From NCBI GenBank assembly GCA_052143655.1, contig JBKQSL010000020.1, positions 1 to 20,324 of the forward strand: a stretch of DNA of 20,324 bases, written 5' to 3'. This DNA is from CAVSUR01 sp052143655 (lineage in GTDB: Bacteria; Actinomycetota; Actinomycetes; Streptosporangiales; Streptosporangiaceae). A model generated the notes under the pieces. That model was not told the origin of the DNA and did no database searches. It worked only from the letters and a program-made list of their open reading frames with translations. Position 1 is the stretch's first letter; each line of letters starts with the position of its first letter. The position numbers were made by a program, and so were the translations under genes. Positions 1-5,707 of the stretch are shown in pieces.

Positions 1-125
1 TGCCGGGATATGGCCGGCATGCTGACGGGGAACGGGGCGGTCAGCTCGGTCACGGTCGCCTCCCCGTCGGCCAGCCTGGCCAGGATCGCCCGCCGGGTCG
101 GGTCCGCCAGCGCCCCGAAGATCAC
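1..125 (-). CDS. ArsR-family HTH regulator, N-terminal part (runs off the window)
   Basis: Read on the minus strand this translates to a typical ArsR winged-helix start: a FGALADPTRRAILARL stretch followed by a T-V-T-E-L helix and FPVSMPAISR, the recognition-helix region of ArsR regulators that are usually paired with SRPBCC/AHSA1 proteins. The gene continues beyond base 1, so only about 41 residues are visible. The only start in this frame is GTG at 125; no ATG is in frame further upstream, and the bases immediately upstream already code for the transposase relic on the other strand. The original first codons may therefore have been lost at that junction. Function (DNA binding, autorepression) is inferred from the family; the effector-binding part is outside the window. 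Confidence 0.6.
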   Translation of the reverse strand, partial: MIFGALADPTRRAILARLADGEATVTELTAPFPVSMPAISR

Positions 126-137
126 GCCGGGCTGGAC

Positions 138-308
138 ATGTCCGTCCGCGAACTGCTCAGCCAGCTCGCAGCCATCGGCGAGACCGTGCTCATCTACCCC
201 TCCGCCGGCGGCCGGCCCAAAGCCCGCCGGATGACCACCGAACTCAGTGACCAGCAGCGGCAGCTACACGAGACCTTCAACCTGGCACAGTGGGCACCGC
301 GCAGTTAG
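138..308 (+). pseudogene. Transposase relic, C-terminal 56 codons (IS1634/IS4-superfamily type)
   Basis: An open frame from 138 to a TAG at 306-308 encodes a short peptide with the motif GETVLIYP, then GGRPKARRM and a closing NLAQWAPRS. This resembles the extreme C-terminus of actinobacterial IS1634-type DDE transposases, which end with a similar basic GRPRARRM stretch and an aromatic tail. All catalytic parts are missing, so it cannot be active. On its left it abuts the ArsR gene and on its right the MazF relic, so it is probably what remains after an insertion and a later deletion. The family name is from memory of the C-terminal pattern and could be wrong; the truncation itself is clear. 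Confidence 0.5.
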
Positions 309-315
309 GTCATAG

Positions 316-570
316 GCGATAAGCCGCCAAGCGCATATCCTCACCTGCGGAAACACCCGCAAGATCAACTTAGCCAGGAAACTCGGGCTAGATCTAGAGC
401 ACCACATCGAGGTCCCGGCCGACGAGCGCACCGGGCTGAAGCAAGTCTCGTACGCCATGACCGAGCAGGTGCGAGCCATGTCCAACGAGCGAGCAGGACG
501 ACAACTCGGCCGGGTCAGCGACGGTGCCATGACCACGATCAGCCGGTATGTGCACCTGTTCATCGTCTGA
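316..570 (+). pseudogene. MazF/PemK-type toxin relic, lacking its N-terminus
   Basis: The frame opens after a TAG at 313-315 and ends at TGA 568-570. It reads SNTRK-like NTRKINLARKLG, then HHIEVPADERTGLKQVSYA, then EQVRAMSNERAGRQLGRVSD and a final YVHLFIV. That is the second half of MazF/PemK endoribonucleases, where a V-P-x-x-E-R-T-G-L strand and an EQVR..S..R..R.LG helix are characteristic. The first strand and the catalytic loop with the conserved arginine are missing, and no start codon or ribosome site is present, so it is a relic. No antitoxin gene was found beside it. The break coincides with the end of the transposase relic (308), suggesting the IS interrupted the toxin gene. Confidence 0.65.
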
Positions 571-985
571 GCCGAACGGCTGCGCAGCTTCGTCCGTCAC
601 CCACGGCTCATCCCGAAGGACCGCAAGGACCCGACCGCCCAGCTCCGACCTCAACGAATGTCTCAATTCAGTTGCGGGCTTGCCGACACCGTTGCGTGTC
701 CTATGCCGTCTGAACAGGGGAAACCGGCAACCGTGCCATCCGGCAGGCTGCACTAGACGGCGGGTCACAGCCGTTGACCGGAAGCAGTCAGATGCGAACG
801 CTCGGGCAGGTCGTATCTGCCGATCTGCTCGCCTACGCTATCTCTCACCTTGCGGGTAAACCAAGCGAGAACGGCTGATATGTGAGCTTGCGGCCCGCGC
901 AGTCGGCAGAGGCCGGCCGCCGGCCGCCGGCCGCAGAGAGGTAAGAGGCGACGGCTGGCACGGATTACGCCGCCGCGTCAGCAGT
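571..985. other. Region without a convincing gene
   Basis: Only short frames are present on both strands, with weak G/C third-position bias. A 28-residue frame at 792-878 (plus) opens inside a longer frame that starts after a stop near 707; it resembles no family I know and has no ribosome site. The stretch follows the MazF relic and may be further decayed DNA. Its right end contains the CCGGCCG tandem repeat and the 3' flank of the HEPN gene. Confidence 0.5.
913..933. repeat. Tandem repeat, three copies of CCGGCCG
   Basis: Three perfect head-to-tail copies of the 7-base unit CCGGCCG lie about 50 bases past the stop of the HEPN gene. The unit is largely self-complementary, so the RNA could fold. 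It may act as a weak terminator for the HEPN/MNT operon, but there is no U-tract and this is only a guess. Confidence 0.6.
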
Positions 986-1438
986 TCAGAAGAATTCGAG
1001 GTCAGGGAGGAGCCGGGCGACTGCGTCGATGATCTCGCTGGCGGTCGTCAGTGTTTCAGCGGCCTCGCCAGCACAGGCTTTCTCGGTGGGGTAGAGCGGG
1101 TACTCTAGCTCGTTGCGCCTGCGACGCAGCCCGCCGAAGGCCCGCAGGCCAGCGCCGAACTGGGCGCGGATCGCTTCTTCAACGGCATAGTGGCCGCCGG
1201 CAGTGGTTGGGCGCAGGCCCTGCTGGGCGAGCAAGGCGACGCAAGCCTGCCGGGCGGCGTCGTAAGCGAGGATGATGCTGCTATCAGGTGCCGCCGCCGC
1301 GACCAGGCGTGCAGCGTCCAGGGCTTGCCGCGCCCGGCCCAGCCACGAGCAGCCGTCCGCCTGTGCGCCCTGCACACGTTCGAGGTGCCCCTTGGCTAGT
1401 AGCTGATCGACGATAGCCTCTCCGTTGGCCCACCGCAT
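986..1438 (-). CDS. HEPN-domain protein, putative toxin of an MNT/HEPN pair
   Basis: The 150-residue product is all helical: a W..RARQALDAARL helix (about 32-45), an ILAYDAARQACVALLAQQGLR helix pair (56-76), a VEEAIRAQF helix, and RRRRNELEYP at 105-114. The last is the HEPN signature in the R-N-x-x-E-Y form of the SAV_6107-type branch, not the classical R-x4-6-H. HEPN proteins paired with MNT are RNases or tRNA-targeting toxins silenced by AMPylation by the partner; that is family knowledge, not shown here. The ATG at 1438 overlaps the TGA of the upstream MNT gene as TGATG, so the two are translationally coupled. The missing histidine leaves open whether it still cuts RNA. Confidence 0.8.
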   Translation of the reverse strand: MRWANGEAIVDQLLAKGHLERVQGAQADGCSWLGRARQALDAARLVAAAAPDSSIILAYDAARQACVALLAQQGLRPTTAGGHYAVEEAIRAQFGAGLRAFGGLRRRRNELEYPLYPTEKACAGEAAETLTTASEIIDAVARLLPDLEFF

Positions 1439-2034
1439 CAGCCGTCCTCCTCGCGTGGTTCTTCCCCGGTGACCCAGACAAGTGGCGACGAGCGGATCTG
1501 CTGGATCAGCGCATCAGATGCCGCGATCCAGCGGGACCGGGAGCACAAGACAGGGTTAACCTGCAATCCGAGCCGCTGCTCGGCGCGTTCGGCCGCCTCA
1601 TATAGATCGCGGCGCGCCACCTCTCCGATGACCAGGACGTCGATATCGTGCGGCGCATGGCCGAGGATGCCCTCATACCGTGCTGCCCATGAGCCGTAGA
1701 TCGCCACGGCGATCGCGTCCAGCGAGCCGAACTCCTCGCCGATCACCAGATGCGGGCCGAACGCCAGGGTAAGCAGTTCCGTCAGCGGCCGCGTGTAGCG
1801 GCCTGTAGGGTCCGCGAACACCAGCCTCGCCCGTCCCAAGCGGCGTTCCCCGATCAGCCTGGCGGCTGTCAGCCGGGCTGCCTCGCGCTGCACCGTAGTC
1901 AGCGGCAGGCCCAGCGTGGCGGCAACCTCGATGAGGCTGTACTCGGTGTCGGGGTGCAGCAGGAGAAGGGTCAAGATCTCCGCGAGGTGGCGGGAGCGCA
2001 GAATCGGCAGCAGTGCTGGAGCATCACTACGCAT
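1438..2034 (-). CDS. MNT-type nucleotidyltransferase with N-terminal winged helix, putative antitoxin
   Basis: The 198-residue product begins with a winged-helix domain (about 10-80; LAEILTLLLLHPDTEYSLIEVAATLG followed in sequence by a recognition helix). A nucleotidyltransferase core follows: GSWAARYEG with G114-S115, and HDIDVLVIG with the metal-binding pair D130 and D132. The place of the third carboxylate reads VNPVL (N160), common in this wHTH-NTase branch. Such proteins are the antitoxin of MNT/HEPN modules, where the NTase modifies the HEPN toxin with AMP. The winged helix could in addition bind the operator, giving autoregulation, which is an inference. The ATG at 2034 is supported by a -10 box TATATT exactly six bases upstream, so the message is probably leaderless. 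It overlaps the HEPN gene by one base. Confidence 0.82.
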   Translation of the reverse strand: MRSDAPALLPILRSRHLAEILTLLLLHPDTEYSLIEVAATLGLPLTTVQREAARLTAARLIGERRLGRARLVFADPTGRYTRPLTELLTLAFGPHLVIGEEFGSLDAIAVAIYGSWAARYEGILGHAPHDIDVLVIGEVARRDLYEAAERAEQRLGLQVNPVLCSRSRWIAASDALIQQIRSSPLVWVTGEEPREEDG

Positions 2035-2054
2035 GGATGGAATATACCATCCAT
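2033..2054 (-). promoter_or_regulatory. Leaderless promoter and palindromic operator of the MNT/HEPN operon
   Basis: Perfect inverted repeat ATGGATGG-aatata-CCATCCAT with arms at 2033-2040 and 2047-2054. On the minus strand the spacer reads TATATT, a good -10 box, and CCATCC then separates it from the ATG at 2034. The right-hand arm as read on the minus strand thus contains the start codon. A protein bound here would cover both -10 and start, so autorepression by the MNT winged helix is likely. No -35 box is apparent. Confidence 0.65.
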
Positions 2055-2270
2055 TTATGGGAAGCTAGGCCGCAGGCTCGATGCCAGCACCTGGCGGCGG
2101 TCAGCCGCTCCTGGTGGCGTGGGGCCGAGCCGGAAGCCGCGGAGGTGCCGGACTGGGCGGAGGGTTCGGCTGGCGACCGCTTCTTCGCAAATTCGCGAAT
2201 GAAGAAGTATGCCGTGGCTCCGCGGCTCGCGACGGCGCAGATACCCTCCGCGGAGGCAATTCGCCGCTGA
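2037..2270 (+). CDS. Doubtful small ORF, hypothetical
   Basis: A 77-codon frame starts at an ATG inside the palindrome and ends at TGA 2268-2270. From about codon 16 its third positions are mostly G or C, and the peptide (including LAAVSRSWWRGAEPEAAEV and GDRFFANSRMKKYAVAPRL) looks protein-like rather than like a random shadow. There is no ribosome site, the first codons are A/T-rich operator sequence, and I recognise no family. It could be the C-terminal relic of a gene whose front was replaced by the toxin-antitoxin module. The rest of the gap, 2271-2430, holds no gene. Confidence 0.25.
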   Translation: MEYTIHLWEARPQARCQHLAAVSRSWWRGAEPEAAEVPDWAEGSAGDRFFANSRMKKYAVAPRLATAQIPSAEAIRR

Positions 2271-2403
2271 CTCCGGGCACTGGAATATCGCCGTCTCGGC
2301 CCCGATCCGGGCTGTGGTCCTGAGCATAGCCCGGGCGGCTGAGCGCGCGCTCCGGGAGCCTGCGGCCGGCATCCCCGTAGCCGGCGGCACAGCCTCAGCA
2401 GCA

Positions 2404-2426
2404 CAGCCGGCCGGCCCGCGCGGCTG
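2404..2426 (-). terminator. Candidate hairpin after the AIM24 operon
   Basis: CAGCCG (2404-2409) pairs with CGGCTG (2421-2426) around an 11-base GC-rich loop, starting four bases past the TAA of the last AIM24 gene. There is no U-tract, so it may be a weak terminator or an mRNA-stabilising end. Confidence 0.3.
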
Positions 2427-2430
2427 ACCG

Positions 2431-3327
2431 TTACCAGCTCGCCCTGGTCATGCCGGAGGACCGGTAGACGGGCGGGGTCGGCTCCGGCCGCTCGAACACC
2501 GACTGGATCGCCACCCGGCCGGGGCCGTGCAGCACCAGCCAGACGGTCTTGGCGTCCCGCCGCGCGGAGCTGAACCAGTACTGGCCGTGCGGGTACTCCA
2601 CGTGCAGCGAAGTGCTGACCGTGTGGTCCTTCCAGACCAGGGCGGACGGCTGCATCAGGATCTTCTCGCCGGGGCGCAGGTCCCGCAGGAACGTGTTGCC
2701 GGGGCTGTGCAGCAGCAGCAGGCCGGGGCCGCCGCCGGCCACGAACCGGTCCAGCATCGCTCCCAGCGGGTGGTGGTACTCCTCGTCGTCCCCGTTGCGG
2801 GTGGTGTACCACACCCGGGAGCTGTCCCACTGGTAGCTGACGTTCCCCGTCGCGACCAGGAACCGGTGCTCGGTGACGTCGATGGCCTGGTTCTCGTGCA
2901 GCGGCACCGCGATGGTCTCGCCCGGGTGGTCGGCGCTGAACGCGATGTGGCCGGGGCCCTGCGCGGACATCAGCACCAGCGGCATCCCGGCCAGGTACCG
3001 GTTCCAGTTGCGCCGCATCGGCAGGTTGGCCAGCTTGACGCCCGGGTCGGTGTGCAGCAGCACGTGATGGGAGAAGTAGACCCAGTCGTCGGGGTGCAGC
3101 CCCATCTCGGCCACCGGCACGTAGCTGCCGCTGATCTGGCAGGTCGAGCGGCTGAACCGGATCCGGGCCATGTCCCGGATCGGCGGCTGCTCGGCCCATC
3201 CCGACTTCGAGATGCGCAGCGCCACGTTGACCGAGGCGCCGCAGTGCGGGCAGCTGACGGCGCTGCCGTCGCTGGCCATCCGGCAGTAGGGGCAGGTGTA
3301 CGTGCTCGCGGCAGGCGGCATCGACAT
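2431..3327 (-). CDS. AIM24-family protein with N-terminal zinc ribbon (second copy)
   Basis: The 298-residue product opens with a C-x2-C...C-x2-C zinc ribbon (C12, C15, C26, C29). A long beta-rich AIM24 (TerD-distant, mitochondrial AIM24-like) domain follows, with repeated strands such as GPGHIAFSADHPGE, ENQAIDVTEHRFLVATG, GPGLLLLHSPGNTFLRDL and GEKILMQPSALVWKD. These alternating glycine-rich strands and the PGEKI(L) motif are typical of AIM24. Start ATG at 3327 has GGAG and AGGGG upstream; a second ATG two codons on (3321) is possible. It follows the first AIM24 copy after 11 bases, so they are co-transcribed. The two copies are clearly paralogous but diverged, and this one has a longer C-tail. 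The molecular function is unknown; family members are tied to membrane organisation and stress. Confidence 0.8.
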   Translation of the reverse strand: MSMPPAASTYTCPYCRMASDGSAVSCPHCGASVNVALRISKSGWAEQPPIRDMARIRFSRSTCQISGSYVPVAEMGLHPDDWVYFSHHVLLHTDPGVKLANLPMRRNWNRYLAGMPLVLMSAQGPGHIAFSADHPGETIAVPLHENQAIDVTEHRFLVATGNVSYQWDSSRVWYTTRNGDDEEYHHPLGAMLDRFVAGGGPGLLLLHSPGNTFLRDLRPGEKILMQPSALVWKDHTVSTSLHVEYPHGQYWFSSARRDAKTVWLVLHGPGRVAIQSVFERPEPTPPVYRSSGMTRASW

Positions 3328-3338
3328 CGCGGGGACCC

Positions 3339-4136
3339 CTACTCCGAGCCGTGGTGAACGTACATGGACTGGATGCCGACCCGGCCGGGCCCGGTCATCT
3401 CGGCCAGGTACATGCTGTGCCGCCGCAGGCCGCCGCCGATGTTCTGCTGCACCGTGTTCATCACGACGGTGGAGTCCTTGTACAGGAACCCGCCCGGCTC
3501 GATGAGGATCTTCTCGCCCGGCGCGAGCGTCTTCTGGAACACGTTCCCGTACCCGTGCAGCAGCAGCAGGCCCGGCTCGCGCTGGGTGACGAACCGGTCC
3601 ATGTACATGCCCTCGCCGCCGTGCAGCACGTTGGCCAGGCCCTTGATCCGCACGAACGAGTAGCTCAGCGAGTGCGTCCCGGCCAGGAACGCGTGCTCGC
3701 GCACGTCGATCTCCATCGACGGGTGCAGCGGCAGCACGACCACCTCGCCGGTGGCGTCCCGGGACAGCGCGATCCGGCCCGGGCCGTGCGCGACGCTCAC
3801 CATGTGCGGCATGCCGCCGAGTGCCCGCTTCATGCCGCCGCCGGAGTTCAGCGCCGACATCGGCACCTGCGGTTCCTTCCACAGCATCACGTGATGCTCG
3901 AAGAACACCGAGTCACCCTGGGCCAGGGCCAGCTCGGCCACCGGCACGATCTCGCCCTCGATCTGGCAGGTCGAGTTGGAGAACCGGAACTCGGTCATGT
4001 CCCGCAGCCGGGGCGCCTCTGCCCAGCCGGAATCGGAGACGAGGTTGCGCGTGTCGAGCGGGGCTCCGCAGGCGGTGCAGCTGGTGCTGGACGGCTCGTT
4101 CTGAGCCTTGCACCACTGGCACTCGATCCGATCCAT
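3339..4136 (-). CDS. AIM24-family protein with N-terminal zinc ribbon (first copy)
   Basis: The 265-residue product has a zinc ribbon at C6, C9, C20 and C23. The AIM24 beta-barrel-like domain shares its order of strands with the downstream copy: RFSNSTCQIEGEIVPVAEL, GPGRIALSRDATGEVVVLPL, EIDVREHAFLAGTHSLSYS, GLLLLHGYGNVFQKTLAPGE, and a closing MTGPGRVGIQSMYV. The ATG at 4136 has AGAAAGG about nine bases upstream. It stands about 100 bases after the SPFH gene and 11 bases before its paralogue. Zinc-ribbon AIM24 proteins next to an SPFH zinc-ribbon protein occur also in the Bacillus ydj-type PspA neighbourhood (established knowledge), which suggests a role at the membrane; this is inference. 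No transmembrane helix is evident, so attachment would be peripheral. Confidence 0.82.
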   Translation of the reverse strand: MDRIECQWCKAQNEPSSTSCTACGAPLDTRNLVSDSGWAEAPRLRDMTEFRFSNSTCQIEGEIVPVAELALAQGDSVFFEHHVMLWKEPQVPMSALNSGGGMKRALGGMPHMVSVAHGPGRIALSRDATGEVVVLPLHPSMEIDVREHAFLAGTHSLSYSFVRIKGLANVLHGGEGMYMDRFVTQREPGLLLLHGYGNVFQKTLAPGEKILIEPGGFLYKDSTVVMNTVQQNIGGGLRRHSMYLAEMTGPGRVGIQSMYVHHGSE

Positions 4137-4204
4137 GGGCCGGGCCTTTCTGGGGGCGTGCGCGCCAGCCTGGTCAGGCGGCCGCGTCAGGCTTGCTGGG
4201 GGAG

Positions 4205-4225
4205 GCGCCCGCAGGGAGCGGGCGC
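4205..4225 (-). terminator. Hairpin between the SPFH and AIM24 genes
   Basis: Perfect 8-base stem GCGCCCGC/GCGGGCGC (4205-4212 and 4218-4225) with a 5-base loop, 12 bases past the SPFH stop. No U-tract follows. It may stop part of the transcripts or protect the SPFH message, giving more SPFH than AIM24 protein; this is inferred from position only. Confidence 0.45.
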
Positions 4226-4236
4226 GGCGCGGGGTG

Positions 4237-5421
4237 CTAGCTGGCCGGGGTACCGCACTCGGCGCAGAACTTCGCGGCCGCCGACATCTCGGCGCTGCAG
4301 TTCGTGCAGTGCCGGGCCAGCGGCGTGCCGCACGAGTCGCAGAACTTGGCTCCGGCGCGGACCTGGCTGTGGCAGTTGCCGCACTCGACGGTCGCTGGCC
4401 CGGCCGGCTGGGCGGCCGGCGCGGGCGGGCTGGCGGCCGGGGGTGCCGGCGGGCTGGCAGCAGGGGGTGCCGGCGGGGCGGCTGCCGGCGGCGCGGGCGG
4501 GGTGAAGCCCTGGCCGCCGCCGGCGAACCCGGGCGCGGGCGGCGGGGCCTGCGGCGGGTACTGCCCGGGCGGCGGCTGCATCATCTGGCCCGCCATGCCC
4601 ATCTGCGCGCCGAAGAACATCGGCGTCACGCCCTCGCCGCCCTTGCTCATGCCCTCGCCGGCGCCCTGCAGCGCCTCGGCCTGCGCCGCCTGCAGGAACC
4701 CGCCGGCCAGCCGGCTGTAGGCGGTGTCGCCGGCCAGCTTCTTCAGCCGGGCGCTGTCCTCGTCGCTGAGGTTCACGTCCAGGTTGCCGAACCGGGTGAC
4801 CTCGATGCCGTAGTCGGACAGCTGGGCGTTGGCGGCCGGGCGGGTGGCCTCCTCGATCTCCGGGCTGTGCGCCGACAGCCCGAGGATCGGCCACGCGCCG
4901 GACGCGAGCTGGGTGGTCACCGCGGTCCTGGTCACCTTCAGCAGCTGCTGGGAGACCCAGCTGGTGATGGCCTCGTTGCTGGTCACGTCCACGGTGCCGA
5001 CCAGGTTCAGGATCAGCCGGGTCGGGTCGGCCACCCGCAGCGCGTACTCGCCGAACGACCGCAGCGTGACCACCAGGCCGGTCTGCGGGTCCTGCACGTC
5101 ATCGAGCCGGCCGCCGAACCGGCAGCCGGGGAACTCGCGGGCGCCGACGAAGTAGATCTCGGCCTTGAACGCGTTGCCGCCCGTGCCCCAGTCGATGAAC
5201 ATGCCGAGGAACGGCAGTTCCTGGGCGTCGAGCGTGTGCTGGCCCGGGCCCAGCACGCCCATCACCCGGCCCTGGCTCATGAACACCGCGACGGCATCCG
5301 GCTCGACGATCGCGCGGGCGTACTTGCGGATGTTCTGGTCGGGCCACTTGTAGACGATCTGGCCCTTGGAGCTGTCGGGGGCGGCGATGAACTCGCGGCG
5401 CGCCTCGTTCAGGAAGCTCAT
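4237..5421 (-). CDS. SPFH-domain protein with C-terminal double zinc ribbon (YdjI/virion-core type)
   Basis: The 394-residue product starts with an SPFH (stomatin/prohibitin/flotillin-like) domain, about 20-250: VYKWPDQNIRKYARAIVEPD, GVLGPGQHTLD, KAEIYFV, GEYALRVADPTRLI and a late YGIEVTRFGNLDVN strand. A helix rich in A and Q (about 245-275) follows, then a 70-residue Pro/Ala/Gly linker. Two zinc ribbons close it: C347, C350, C361, C364 and C372, C375, C386, C389. This is the architecture of YdjI-like proteins, usually membrane-associated scaffolds linked to envelope stress. It has no transmembrane helix, so it probably assembles on the membrane. The ATG at 5421 has AAGGA nine bases upstream. 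It is the first gene of the operon with the two AIM24 genes, and shared zinc ribbons suggest mutual contacts. Confidence 0.85.
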   Translation of the reverse strand: MSFLNEARREFIAAPDSSKGQIVYKWPDQNIRKYARAIVEPDAVAVFMSQGRVMGVLGPGQHTLDAQELPFLGMFIDWGTGGNAFKAEIYFVGAREFPGCRFGGRLDDVQDPQTGLVVTLRSFGEYALRVADPTRLILNLVGTVDVTSNEAITSWVSQQLLKVTRTAVTTQLASGAWPILGLSAHSPEIEEATRPAANAQLSDYGIEVTRFGNLDVNLSDEDSARLKKLAGDTAYSRLAGGFLQAAQAEALQGAGEGMSKGGEGVTPMFFGAQMGMAGQMMQPPPGQYPPQAPPPAPGFAGGGQGFTPPAPPAAAPPAPPAASPPAPPAASPPAPAAQPAGPATVECGNCHSQVRAGAKFCDSCGTPLARHCTNCSAEMSAAAKFCAECGTPAS

Positions 5422-5495
5422 CGATATCGGTCCTTCACAGGGGTAGCGGAAACCCCGCGGCTGACCGAGCGTCTGGTCATAGTCCCCCGCGGCGC

Positions 5496-5526
5496 TGGAC
5501 GGAGCATACTTGCGCCGGGTTAAGCG
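5496..5526 (-). promoter_or_regulatory. Possible promoter of the SPFH/AIM24 operon
   Basis: On the minus strand TATGCT (complement of 5503-5508) fits a TANNNT -10 box, about 75 bases before a transcript would reach the SPFH start. A matching -35 box is not clear (TTACGC at 17 bases is weak). The remaining bases of the 5422-5707 gap hold no gene and no clear terminator for the upstream FUSC gene. Confidence 0.3.
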
Positions 5527-5707
5527 CGTAAGCCCTTTGCGCGTCGATGTGCGGCCCGGGTGTCATGACCAGCGGCCGGGCGGCCCGCGTCTGGCATCCG
5601 GCTTGCCCAGCCGCGCCTGTCGCCCCCGCGCTCGTCCCTCCTGGCCCGGCCCTGGCCCGCTTCGACCGCCTGTAGCCCCGCCCGCCGGCCGGATCAGGGG
5701 CGGCGCG

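Noticed and set aside
913..933. CCGGCCG repeat as a CRISPR-like array
   Set aside because: Units are 7 bases and adjacent with no spacers.
2027..3199. Minus-strand open frame of 390 codons over the second AIM24 gene
   Set aside because: Arg/Gly/Pro-rich shifted frame; the AIM24 frame has the zinc ribbon and conserved strands.
3328..3882. N-terminal extension of the second AIM24 gene up to 3882
   Set aside because: It lies in another frame of the first AIM24 gene; the ATG at 3327 with its ribosome site and the zinc ribbon mark the true start.
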